Positions 23,125 through 30,969 of a stretch of 49,463 nucleotides of DNA are shown one piece after another. Origin of the DNA: DASVWZ01 sp036392935 (GTDB lineage: Bacteria > Acidobacteriota > Terriglobia > Terriglobales > Acidobacteriaceae); the NCBI GenBank assembly GCA_036392935.1, contig DASVWZ010000177.1, positions 1 through 49,463 on the forward strand, read 5' to 3'. Under the pieces are notes generated by a model that saw nothing but the letters and a program-made list of their open reading frames with translations, made no database searches and was not told where the DNA came from. Numbering within the stretch: position 1 is the stretch's first letter; every line of letters begins with the position of its first letter. A program made the translations under genes and the position numbers.

Positions 23125-24605
23125 CTTTTTTCTTTTTCCACCGCCCACAACTCAAGATCGCCACTGCTGCGCATTCTGCGCGTGAGTTTTAGCCGGACCT
23201 CTCCATCGTGCACAGCGACCTTGGCCGCTCGGATGGCCCCGCTCCGGCTTAAATTTAATGCCCGAGCCAAACGAAGCAGCAGGGAAGCCTTGGGAATTAA
23301 TTTTTGATCGACCGGCAATAGCAGCTTGATCGGACTGTCATCCGGCATTGGCCGCGATTTTCCCAGATAACGCGCAATCGCGGCGATGATCTGCCTCTGC
23401 TCCGGCGTGTAACCCAGAATTTCCGAGTGAGAAATAATGTAATACGTATGCCGGTGGTGGCCGTTCCGGTTCACGAAATCGCCGACTTCATACAGCATGG
23501 CCGCCGCTGAGAGCCACTCTTTGTATTCGGCAGGCAGTTGATGAACCGACCTTAACCCGCTAAAAAGGTGCATCGCCATTTCACGCACTTGCAGAGCGTG
23601 TTGCATATCCACGTGATAATGGGCGACTGCATTTCGAATTGAATCCCACCGTTCGGATTCAATTTGCTGGCCTCCACGCGTGCCGCGATCGTATTCGGCG
23701 GCCATGAGCGCCAGCAATCCGTCACGCAAGCCCAATGGCGAATATCGGAACCCAGGTAACTGGCACCGTTCCAGCAGTGCGCTGTAAACTGCTGCGCCGG
23801 CCACGATGATCTCAGCGCGTCTCGGCCCAACGCCGGTCAGTTGTTTGCGTTCATCGGTCGAGAGTCGCGCCAGCAGCTTGGCGATCCGCCGCATCTGCGC
23901 CCGCGAAACCGTTGTTGCCCGCGACGGCTGGGTCTTGTACAGCCCGTGACAAACGGCCGCCAGAGCCTCGGCTGTACCCGAGGTGGCGATCACCACCTTC
24001 GGCCGCACGCGCTTGATGCGCTCTTCACTTCGCCGCACTTCGCGCCCGATGAATCCCTGCATCTGGCTCAGTTCTGATTTCCGCGGCGGATCGTGGTGCA
24101 AGAACTGCTTGGTCAATCGCACCGCTCCGAGCGGTAAACTCACGGTGCTGCGAATGTGGCCGCCGTCAGAGATCGTAACTTCACAACTGCCTCCGCCCAA
24201 GTCCACCATCATCACGGTGGAGGTGGAGATTCTCAAATTTGAAACCAGTCCCAGGTGGATGAGGCGCGCTTCTTCGAGTCCGGAGATAACTTCGACATCC
24301 CACCCTGTCGACGACCGCACCCACTCGGTGAACGCCTGTGAGTTCCGCGCATCGCGCAAGGCGCTGGTTGCGACTACGCGCACATGGTCGGCGCCCAGGC
24401 GCTGCACTGTACGGTGAAAGCGGCGCAGTACTTTGATGGTGCTGGCAATCGCCTCGGGAGAAAGAAACCCTCCCTGAAATACCGACTCGCCGAGCCGCGT
24501 CACTTCGCGGTCTTCATGGACTTCCTGCAAACGATGACGTGTGAGGCGGGCAATTTTCAGCCGGACCGAATTCGATCCGATGTCAACGGCTGCGAAGGTT
24601 GGCAT
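23076..24605 (-). CDS. Ppx/GppA-type exopolyphosphatase
   Basis: The 509-residue protein has the actin-like Ppx/GppA fold (Ala-Val-Asp-Ile-Gly-Ser-Asn-Ser-Val-Arg start, Asp-Leu-Gly-Gly-Gly-Ser phosphate loop near residues 144-149) and a C-terminal HD-like region with His-His-Arg-His-Thr-Tyr-Tyr-Ile-Ile. It breaks down polyphosphate or guanosine pentaphosphate. It stands opposite ppk1-sixA, and their 3' ends overlap by 49 bases, so the transcripts are antisense to each other there. Length is near the usual for this family. Confidence 0.93.
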   Translation of the reverse strand: MPTFAAVDIGSNSVRLKIARLTRHRLQEVHEDREVTRLGESVFQGGFLSPEAIASTIKVLRRFHRTVQRLGADHVRVVATSALRDARNSQAFTEWVRSSTGWDVEVISGLEEARLIHLGLVSNLRISTSTVMMVDLGGGSCEVTISDGGHIRSTVSLPLGAVRLTKQFLHHDPPRKSELSQMQGFIGREVRRSEERIKRVRPKVVIATSGTAEALAAVCHGLYKTQPSRATTVSRAQMRRIAKLLARLSTDERKQLTGVGPRRAEIIVAGAAVYSALLERCQLPGFRYSPLGLRDGLLALMAAEYDRGTRGGQQIESERWDSIRNAVAHYHVDMQHALQVREMAMHLFSGLRSVHQLPAEYKEWLSAAAMLYEVGDFVNRNGHHRHTYYIISHSEILGYTPEQRQIIAAIARYLGKSRPMPDDSPIKLLLPVDQKLIPKASLLLRLARALNLSRSGAIRAAKVAVHDGEVRLKLTRRMRSSGDLELWAVEKEKSYFREVFGRELSAAAA

Positions 24606-24681
24606 GGGCAGACCAAGTAGTGTACTCTGCGCTGCCGCGCAATGGACGGAAAACCTAACAGAATAAGCCGTTTTGCGCGCC

Positions 24682-24702
24682 TTTTAACACTCCTGTAACA
24701 TG
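24682..24702 (+). promoter_or_regulatory. Pho-box-like repeat upstream of pstC
   Basis: TTTTAACAC and CTGTAACA are spaced so that the TAAC cores (24685-24688 and 24696-24699) are 11 bases apart, as in the site before pstS. The pstC ATG lies 20 bases downstream. The left half matches the consensus poorly. Confidence 0.55.
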
Positions 24703-24722
24703 CCTCTGCTAGCGTCAAAACG

Positions 24723-25757
24723 ATGGCCGAACCTGCCTTCGGAGCGCCTCGTTTGGATGCACCTCAGCCTGTTGCCGAGCCGCAACTCGTTACCCGCCCG
24801 CGGGTCGAAAACCAGCCCTTGATCAAGGCCGGAAGCAGCCACATCGCCGACGAAATATTCCGCTATGCCATGCTGGCCTGCGGCTTATGCGTGCTCGCCC
24901 TGGTGGCGATCATCATTTATGAGCTGTGCAAAGGATCGAAGCTGTCCTGGCACGCCTTCGGATTCAGCTTCTTCTTTCGCAGCGAGTGGGATCCCGTCAA
25001 CGAACAGTTCGGCGCCTTGCCTTTCGTCTACGGAACGATTGTTTCTTCCATTCTCGCTCTGGTTCTCGCGGTTCCCCTCGCCGTGGGCGTTGCGATTTTC
25101 ATTACCGAGATGTGCCCGCGAAGCCTGAAGGGGATTTTGGCGTTCACCACTGAACTGCTCGCCGCCATTCCCAGCGTGATCTATGGCCTGTGGGCGATCT
25201 TCGTTCTCGTCCCGCTTTTGCGCCAATACGTGCAACCGTGGCTGGCGCGCTATTTCGGATGGACCACGCTGTTTAGCGGCCCGCCGTATGGAATCGGCAT
25301 GCTGGCGGCTGGAATCATTCTGGCCATCATGGTCGTGCCCATCGTCTCCTCGATCACTCGGGAGGTTATGACGGCCGTTCCGCAGCAGCAACGTGAAGCT
25401 GTGCTGGCGCTGGGCGCTACCCGTTGGGAGATGATTCGCACCGGAGTCCTTCGCAATGCGCGTGCCGGAATTCTTGGCGGCGTCATCCTCGGTCTGGGCC
25501 GGGCACTCGGAGAAACCATGGCCGTGACGATGGTGATCGGCAATCGTCCCGATATTGCCAAATCGTTGTTCGCTCCCGGCTACACCATGGCCAGCGTCAT
25601 TGCCAACGAATTCAGCGAGGCCACCAGCGACACTTACTTGAGCGCGCTCGTGGAGGTTGGCTTGGCGTTGTTTTTGGTGACCATCATTGTGAACATCCTC
25701 GCGCAATTCCTGGTGTGGAGCGTCACCCGCGGCATGCCGGCGAGGTCCAATGCCTGA
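24723..25757 (+). CDS. pstC: Phosphate ABC transporter permease PstC
   Basis: The 344-residue protein has six to seven membrane segments and the ABC-permease loop Glu-Ala-Val-Leu-Ala-Leu-Gly-Ala-Thr-Arg-Trp-Glu, with PstC-like Ile-Pro-Ser-Val-Ile-Tyr-Gly-Leu-Trp and Gly-Arg-Ala-Leu-Gly-Glu-Thr-Met-Ala. A polar N-terminal extension of about 40 residues precedes the first helix. It pairs with PstA in the inner membrane. The stop overlaps the pstA start by 8 bases. Confidence 0.95.
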   Translation: MAEPAFGAPRLDAPQPVAEPQLVTRPRVENQPLIKAGSSHIADEIFRYAMLACGLCVLALVAIIIYELCKGSKLSWHAFGFSFFFRSEWDPVNEQFGALPFVYGTIVSSILALVLAVPLAVGVAIFITEMCPRSLKGILAFTTELLAAIPSVIYGLWAIFVLVPLLRQYVQPWLARYFGWTTLFSGPPYGIGMLAAGIILAIMVVPIVSSITREVMTAVPQQQREAVLALGATRWEMIRTGVLRNARAGILGGVILGLGRALGETMAVTMVIGNRPDIAKSLFAPGYTMASVIANEFSEATSDTYLSALVEVGLALFLVTIIVNILAQFLVWSVTRGMPARSNA

Positions 25758-26637
25758 GCCAACGTCGATTCCGGTTCGTTTCACTACGGCTCCGGTTAGT
25801 TTGTACCGGCGCGCCGTCAACCTGGCGATGACGTCGGCAGCCGGTCTGGCAGTAGTTCTGGTGCTTTTGCCGCTCGGCGCAATCTTTGCCTACCTGGTTT
25901 ACAAAGGCGTTGGAGCTCTCAATTGGGATTTCCTCACGCAGATACCGAAGCCGCCTGGAGAACCCGGGGGAGGCATGGCCAATGCCATCGCTGGCACCGG
26001 TTTGATTCTTTTGATCGCCAGTTGCATGGGCGTTCCCATCGGCATCGGCGCGGGAATCTATCTCGCCGAATATGGCCGTGACCGCTTCGGAGACTTGATC
26101 CGCTTTACCGCCGATGTCCTCAACGGCGTGCCCTCAATCGTCGTCGGCATCGTTGCGTACAGCATCGTGGTGTTGACCCAGGGACATTTTTCAGCATTGG
26201 CGGGTGGCGTTGCCCTGGCCATAATGATGATCCCGACGATCACCCGCGCGACCGAAGAGATGTTGTTGCTCGTTCCCAACGCAGTTCGCGAAGCCGCTTA
26301 CGGGCTTGGTGTTCCGCGATGGCGCACGACTCTTTCCATCACTCTCCGCACCGCGACTTCCGGCGTTATCACCGGCGTGATGCTTGCTTTCGCCCGCGTC
26401 GCCGGAGAGACCGCTCCGCTTTTGTTTACCGCATTCGGCAATCAATATTGGAATTGGAAGCTCAATCAGCCGACCGCTGCGCTTTCTCTGCAGGTCTACA
26501 ACTACGCAATCTCGCCTTTCGACGAATGGCACAAGCAGGCTTGGGCGGGCGCATTGATTCTCATCGTTCTGATCGTGGTCGCCATCAGCGCGGTGCGTAT
26601 TGCTGCCAGTCGCGGTATGCTCAAAGGGGCAAGCTGA
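25750..26637 (+). CDS. pstA: Phosphate ABC transporter permease PstA
   Basis: The 295-residue protein is the partner permease: six membrane segments, Gly-Val-Pro-Ser-Ile-Val-Val-Gly-Ile and the loop Arg-Glu-Ala-Ala-Tyr-Gly-Leu-Gly-Val-Pro-Arg-Trp that contacts PstB, then Ala-Gly-Glu-Thr-Ala-Pro-Leu-Leu-Phe. The gene overlaps pstC by 8 bases and is 3 bases before pstB, so it is one operon. Confidence 0.95.
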   Translation: MPEPTSIPVRFTTAPVSLYRRAVNLAMTSAAGLAVVLVLLPLGAIFAYLVYKGVGALNWDFLTQIPKPPGEPGGGMANAIAGTGLILLIASCMGVPIGIGAGIYLAEYGRDRFGDLIRFTADVLNGVPSIVVGIVAYSIVVLTQGHFSALAGGVALAIMMIPTITRATEEMLLLVPNAVREAAYGLGVPRWRTTLSITLRTATSGVITGVMLAFARVAGETAPLLFTAFGNQYWNWKLNQPTAALSLQVYNYAISPFDEWHKQAWAGALILIVLIVVAISAVRIAASRGMLKGAS

Positions 26638-26640
26638 TCC

Positions 26641-27399
26641 ATGGGTGTTGGCATCAAAGTCGAGCATTTGAACGCCTGGTTTGGCAAGACCCAGGCGCTG
26701 CACGACATCAACATGAACGTGCCCGCCAACCACGCCACTGCGGTCATCGGCCCCTCCGGTTGCGGCAAGTCGACTTACGTACGCTGCCTGAATCGCATGC
26801 ACGAGACCATCCCCGAGGCGCGCGCCGAAGGCCGTGTCGCTATCGGCGATCTCGACGTCTACAACGGCACTCCCGCTGTGCAGATTCGCCGCCGCATCGG
26901 CATGGTATTTCAGAAACCCAATCCGTTTCCGACCATGTCGATCTACGACAACGTCGCCGCCGGGCTGAAGCTAAACGGCTTTCGTGACCGCCGCCGCCTC
27001 GACGAAATTGTCGAGCGCTCGCTCAAACTCTCCGCGCTTTGGGATGAAGTCAAAGACAATTTGCGCAAGAAATCCGGCGCCAGCCTTTCCGGTGGCCAGC
27101 AGCAGCGGCTTTGCATCGCGCGTGCTCTTGCCGTCCAGCCCGAAGTCCTGCTGATGGACGAACCGTGTTCCGCGCTCGATCCCATTTCCACCGGCAAAAT
27201 CGAAGAGCTGATTTTCGAACTCAAAGAGAATTTCACCATCGTGATCGTCACTCACAACATGCAGCAGGCCTCGCGCGTCGCCGAATTTACCGGCTTTTTC
27301 CTGCTGGGCAAGTTGATCGAGTTCGATCGCACTGAGAAAATCTTTACCACTCCGTCCGACAAACGGACCGAGGACTACATCACAGGCAGGTTTGGATAA
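26641..27399 (+). CDS. pstB: Phosphate ABC transporter ATP-binding protein PstB
   Basis: The 252-residue ATPase has Walker A Gly-Pro-Ser-Gly-Cys-Gly-Lys-Ser-Thr, the signature Leu-Ser-Gly-Gly-Gln-Gln-Gln-Arg-Leu, Walker B Leu-Leu-Met-Asp-Glu-Pro, and the PstB-specific Arg-Arg-Ile-Gly-Met-Val-Phe-Gln-Lys-Pro-Asn-Pro-Phe-Pro. It energises uptake through PstCA. Its stop overlaps the phoU start (TAATG). Confidence 0.97.
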   Translation: MGVGIKVEHLNAWFGKTQALHDINMNVPANHATAVIGPSGCGKSTYVRCLNRMHETIPEARAEGRVAIGDLDVYNGTPAVQIRRRIGMVFQKPNPFPTMSIYDNVAAGLKLNGFRDRRRLDEIVERSLKLSALWDEVKDNLRKKSGASLSGGQQQRLCIARALAVQPEVLLMDEPCSALDPISTGKIEELIFELKENFTIVIVTHNMQQASRVAEFTGFFLLGKLIEFDRTEKIFTTPSDKRTEDYITGRFG

Positions 27400-28091
27400 T
27401 GCGTACCCGTTTCCAGCAGGGGCTGGATGAACTTCGGAACCGCTTGCTCCGCATGGGCGGGCTGGCTGAACAAGCCGTCGATCGCGCTTGCCAGGCGTAC
27501 ATCGAGCGTGACCTCGGGCGCTGCCAGATGGTGCTTGAAGGCGAATCCCAGATTAATTTGATCGAGCGCGAAATCGACGAGTTGGCCTTCGATCTTCTGG
27601 CCATGCAACAGCCCATGGCGGTCGATCTGCGCTTCATCCTTGCCGTCACCAAAATCAATTCTGATCTCGAGCGCGTCGGCGATCAGTCGGTCAACATCGC
27701 CGAACGCGTCATGGACATGGTCGAACTGCCCAAGGCCGACCTTCCGGTTGACATTCCCCGCATGGCCGCCGCGGTTTCCGCCATGGTACGCCGGTCGCTC
27801 GAATCCTTTATTGAAGGCAAGGCCGAACTTGCACAAGCTGTCCTCGAAATGGACAACGTCATTGACCGTATGAAAGACGAAGCCTTCGTCAGCCTCGTCA
27901 AGAGCATGAATGACACACCCGAGATCACACGTCAGGCGCTCGATGCCTTGCTCATCGCCCGCAATCTGGAGCGTGTGGCCGATCACGCCACCAACATTGC
28001 CGAAGATGTCATCTTCTGGGTGCGCGGCGCCGACGTTCGTCACAACGTGAACAACGGCCCGCAGCCGGTGCCTGACGCCGCGGAAAGTTAA
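27399..28091 (+). CDS. phoU: Phosphate regulator PhoU
   Basis: The 230-residue all-helical protein has two PhoU repeats, with Glu-Arg-Val-Gly-Asp-Gln-Ser-Val-Asn and Glu-Arg-Val-Ala-Asp-His-Ala-Thr-Asn-Ile-Ala-Glu metal-site motifs. PhoU links Pst to the PhoR-PhoB signal and limits phosphate uptake. It is translationally coupled to pstB. phoR and phoB are not in the window. Confidence 0.96.
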   Translation: MRTRFQQGLDELRNRLLRMGGLAEQAVDRACQAYIERDLGRCQMVLEGESQINLIEREIDELAFDLLAMQQPMAVDLRFILAVTKINSDLERVGDQSVNIAERVMDMVELPKADLPVDIPRMAAAVSAMVRRSLESFIEGKAELAQAVLEMDNVIDRMKDEAFVSLVKSMNDTPEITRQALDALLIARNLERVADHATNIAEDVIFWVRGADVRHNVNNGPQPVPDAAES

Positions 28092-28257
28092 ACTGCTGTG
28101 TCGTGGAGTTACTCGTCCTCGGTGGCTTGCTTCCTTTGTGCCATGTGAACCCGTGCGTTTTGCTTTCCGGTGAATTTCTCCGTGCCTCTGTGCCTCCGTG
28201 GTTAGGAAGCCCGAGCATCGCTGCTATAATCGCGTTTCCTTTTTCGTTGGAGAAGCC
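28092..28257 (+). other. Gap with dispersed-type repeat and ubiD promoter
   Basis: A stretch around 28173-28203 (CTCCGTGCCTCTGTGCCTCC and neighbours) resembles a dispersed low-complexity repeat. TATAAT at 28225-28230 with TTAGGA 17 bases upstream is a plausible -10/-35 pair for the UbiD gene. Confidence 0.4.
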
Positions 28258-29895
28258 TTGGCCTACGACGACTTGCGAGCCTGGATCGGCGCCCTTGAAC
28301 GCGCTGGCGAACTGAAGCGCATCCACATCGAAGCCGATCCCATCCTTGAGATCACCGAAATCACCGACCGGGTCTCGAAATCCGGCACTGGAACGGGTGC
28401 CCCATCCTTCCCCGGTTTTGGAAAGGGTGGGCCGGCATTGCTTTTTCAAAGCCTCAAAGGCTATCCCGGCGCGCAGTTGCTGATCAATCAGTTTGGCTCG
28501 GCTCGGAGGATGAACCTTGCTCTCGAGGTTGACTCGCTCGACGACATCGCCGGCCGTATCCGTCAGTTCATGGACGTGAAATCCCCGCAGGGTTTCCTCG
28601 ACAAAGTCAAAATGCTGCCCATGCTCGCCGAGATGGGCAAGTTCTTTCCGAAAACCGTTTCCGCCGGCCCATGCAAAGAAGTCATCAAGCGCGACAAATT
28701 TTCTTTGCTCGATTTCCCCATCCTCAAATGCTGGCCCAAGGATGCGGGCCGCTTCATCACGCTGCCTTGCGTCATCACCCGCGATCCCAAGAGCGGCAAA
28801 CGAAATGTCGGTATGTACCGCATGCAGATTTATGACGATCGCACTGCCGGCATGCACTGGCAGCGCCAGAAAGTCGGCGCCGAACACTACCGCGAGATGT
28901 TGCGTCAAGCCGCCCAGGAAAAGAATCACGTAGGGACGGACGCCCCCGTCCGTCCGGCGGGGCAACGCCCCGCAGATTTTTCATCCGCGGTCGACATCAT
29001 GGCCCGCACCTGCGGCGGCCAGGTTCTTGCCAGCGATCAACCCTCCGGCAGAATGGACGTCGCCGTCGCTATCGGAACCGATCCCGCCGTGACTTTTTCT
29101 GCGATCGTCCCCGCTCCACCCGACGTCGAGGAGTACCTGATCGCCGGCTTCCTTCGTCAGAAGCCGGTCGAACTGGTCAAGTGTGAAACCGTCGATCTCG
29201 AAGTCCCGGCCTCGTCAGAAATCGTTCTCGAAGGCTACGTCAACCTCGAGGAACTCCGCACCGAAGGTCCATTCGGCGACCACACCGGTTTTTATTCGCT
29301 TGAAGATCTTTATCCTGTCTTCCATTGCACCTGCATTACGCACCGTAAGGATCCCATTTACGCCACCACCATCGTCGGCAAGCCGCCGCAGGAAGACGCT
29401 TGGATGGGCAAGGCAGTCGAGCGAATCTTCCTGCCGCTCATGAAGCTCACCATTCCGGAACTCGTCGATATCAACCTGCCGGTCGAAGGCGTCTTTCACA
29501 ACCTGATGATCGTCTCCATCCGCAAATCCTATCCCGGCCAAGCCCGCAAAGTGATGAACGCCGTCTGGTCGCTCGGCCAGGCCATGTTCACCAAATGCAT
29601 CATCGTGGTCGATGAAGACGTGAACGTGCAGGACGTCGGTGACGTCACGCTCAAGGCTTTGAACCATATCGATCCCGAGCGCGACATTCAATTTACTCTC
29701 GGCCCCGTCGACTCGCTCGACCACGCCTCGCGCTTGCCCAACTACGGATCGAAAATGGGCATCGACGCCACCCGCAAATGGCCGACCGAAGGCTTCACTC
29801 GTCCCTGGCCCGATGAAATTGTGATGGACGCAAAAACCAAGTCGCTCGTCGACAGCAAATGGTCCGCGTTAGCTAAAGAGTTGGGGATTGGCTAA
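28258..29895 (+). CDS. UbiD-family decarboxylase with in-frame repeat insertions
   Basis: The 545-residue protein is UbiD-like: Thr-Asp-Arg-Val-Ser-Lys early, Pro-Ala-Leu-Leu-Phe-Gln-Ser, Thr-Glu-Gly-Pro-Phe-Gly-Asp-His-Thr-Gly-Phe-Tyr and Ala-Trp-Met-Gly-Lys-Ala. It uses prenylated FMN for reversible decarboxylation, for example in quinone synthesis or aromatic degradation. I start at TTG 28258 with GGAG seven bases upstream; a GTG at 28198 is open but has no support. Residues about 43-59 and about 225-241 are Gly/Pro-rich, look foreign to the fold, and coincide with palindromic DNA (28384-28434 and 28930-28980). Family members lack such stretches as far as I recall. Confidence 0.9.
   Translation: MAYDDLRAWIGALERAGELKRIHIEADPILEITEITDRVSKSGTGTGAPSFPGFGKGGPALLFQSLKGYPGAQLLINQFGSARRMNLALEVDSLDDIAGRIRQFMDVKSPQGFLDKVKMLPMLAEMGKFFPKTVSAGPCKEVIKRDKFSLLDFPILKCWPKDAGRFITLPCVITRDPKSGKRNVGMYRMQIYDDRTAGMHWQRQKVGAEHYREMLRQAAQEKNHVGTDAPVRPAGQRPADFSSAVDIMARTCGGQVLASDQPSGRMDVAVAIGTDPAVTFSAIVPAPPDVEEYLIAGFLRQKPVELVKCETVDLEVPASSEIVLEGYVNLEELRTEGPFGDHTGFYSLEDLYPVFHCTCITHRKDPIYATTIVGKPPQEDAWMGKAVERIFLPLMKLTIPELVDINLPVEGVFHNLMIVSIRKSYPGQARKVMNAVWSLGQAMFTKCIIVVDEDVNVQDVGDVTLKALNHIDPERDIQFTLGPVDSLDHASRLPNYGSKMGIDATRKWPTEGFTRPWPDEIVMDAKTKSLVDSKWSALAKELGIG
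28391..28434 (+). repeat. Palindromic repeat inserted in ubiD (site 1)
   Basis: GGTGCCCCATCCTTCC and GGAAAGGGTGGGCC are roughly complementary around TTTT, a hairpin-like element of about 45 bases with a length that keeps the frame. It encodes Gly-Ala-Pro-Ser-Phe-Pro-Gly-Phe-Gly-Lys-Gly within the UbiD protein. Confidence 0.6.
28930..28973 (+). repeat. Double-hairpin repeat inserted in ubiD (site 2)
   Basis: GGACGGACG CCCC CGTCCGTCC (perfect 9-base stem, 28934-28955), followed by GCGGGGC AAC GCCCCGC (perfect 7-base stem, 28957-28973). The element keeps the reading frame and encodes a Thr-Asp-Ala-Pro-Val-Arg-Pro-Ala-Gly-Gln-Arg-Pro stretch. It looks like a dispersed palindromic element. Confidence 0.75.
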
Positions 29896-29908
29896 TCACG
29901 CCGACCGG

Positions 29909-30382
29909 TTAGTAACCTAACTTGCCCGCAATCCAATAATCCACACTGAACCTGCCCGGGCCCGCGCAAATGAACCATATAAAGAAGAGCACGTACAACA
30001 CTTCGGGAAGGTAGAGGAAATCGTCGAGCCAGTTAATCGGCGGAAGGCCTTTGGGCAGCGTTCCCACCGCGCTCGTAATCGTGGCGACGGTCATATCAAT
30101 CGCTAAAGCCACGCTCGCCGGAGTCGATAGAAATCCCACCGCAACCATCGATCCGCAAACGAATTCGACACTCGCCACGAAATAAGCCGTCTGCCTGGGA
30201 AACGGCGCACCGGCCTGAACCAGCGTGTCGTAAACCGGCTTGGTGCCGCCTGGAACAAACAGTTTGTTCCCTCCCGAAATAGCGAAGAACAGCCCGATAG
30301 AAAGCCGCACCAGCAGAATCGCGTATTGCTCCAAGTCGCCGCTGCCGCGCAGCACAAACTGGATCAACTCTTTCCAATCCAT
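29909..30382 (-). CDS. DoxX-family membrane protein
   Basis: The 157-residue protein has four membrane segments and DoxX-like Leu-Leu-Val-Arg-Leu-Ser-Ile-Gly-Leu-Phe-Phe-Ala-Ile-Ser-Gly, then Gly-Ser-Met-Val-Ala-Val-Gly-Phe. The family includes thiosulfate:quinone oxidoreductase subunits and redox-linked membrane proteins, but most members are unassigned. AAGGA lies before the ATG. The SnoaL-like gene is upstream on the same strand. Confidence 0.85.
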   Translation of the reverse strand: MDWKELIQFVLRGSGDLEQYAILLVRLSIGLFFAISGGNKLFVPGGTKPVYDTLVQAGAPFPRQTAYFVASVEFVCGSMVAVGFLSTPASVALAIDMTVATITSAVGTLPKGLPPINWLDDFLYLPEVLYVLFFIWFICAGPGRFSVDYWIAGKLGY

Positions 30383-30443
30383 CTTTGTCCTTTCTATCCC
30401 GACAAACCGACAATCGTGCTGCGATCCGAAAATACCAGTGCAG

Positions 30444-30857
30444 TTAGCGCGTCACTGCACTTTGAGGTTGCGCAGGTCTATCCATCCGTTCTTCATAAGG
30501 AGCGCGTGCCGGGCTGGCCACAAACGGATCGGCAAAGTACTGCGTCTCGCGCGCAACCTTGTCGCCGCTGAATTCCATAATGCTCACCGTGTACGACGGC
30601 TTGCTGTCATACCACAGAATGAACTCGGTGACCCAGAGCGCACCGCTGCCAAGGATTCGCTGCACCGTAAAACGCTTTTTGTTTGGCTGGATGGTGCGGG
30701 TGATCTGTATATTCTTGCGGCCGCGTATGCGCTCGCCCGACTGCGGATACTCAAGCACCGCGTCGTCGAGATAGATGCGATGCTCGGTTTCGAAATCGTT
30801 GGCGTCGGACGCCGCCCAATGCTGATCGAGCGCCGCCCGGATCTGTTCGTCCGCCAT
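30444..30857 (-). CDS. SnoaL/NTF2-like cytoplasmic protein
   Basis: The 137-residue product has an NTF2-like layout: helix with Ala-Leu-Asp-Gln-His-Trp-Ala-Ala-Ser-Asp-Ala-Asn-Asp-Phe, Glu-Tyr-Pro-Gln-Ser-Gly-Glu-Arg-Ile-Arg-Gly-Arg, then strands and a Tyr-Phe-Ala-Asp-Pro-Phe end. No signal peptide, unlike the one at 562-1050. AGGAGGG lies before the ATG. It lies 61 bases before the DoxX start on the same strand, likely one transcript. The substrate is unknown. Confidence 0.82.
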   Translation of the reverse strand: MADEQIRAALDQHWAASDANDFETEHRIYLDDAVLEYPQSGERIRGRKNIQITRTIQPNKKRFTVQRILGSGALWVTEFILWYDSKPSYTVSIMEFSGDKVARETQYFADPFVASPARAPYEERMDRPAQPQSAVTR

Positions 30858-30969
30858 CTCACCCTCCTGCGATGGGGAGAAGCTTAGACTCCCGAACGGC
30901 CCAATGGCAAGGGGTCAGACGATGTGCTCGAAAGACGTCACGTCTTCGTCTGAGAAGTGCTGGCGAACG

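Noticed and set aside
24885..25820. Minus-strand frame of 311 codons opposite pstC
   Set aside because: Membrane permease pstC on the plus strand is certain; the opposite frame is polar, His/Asn/Gln-rich and has no ribosome site.
28198..28257. GTG start 20 codons upstream of UbiD
   Set aside because: The segment covers the likely promoter (TATAAT at 28225), and TTG 28258 has a proper ribosome site.
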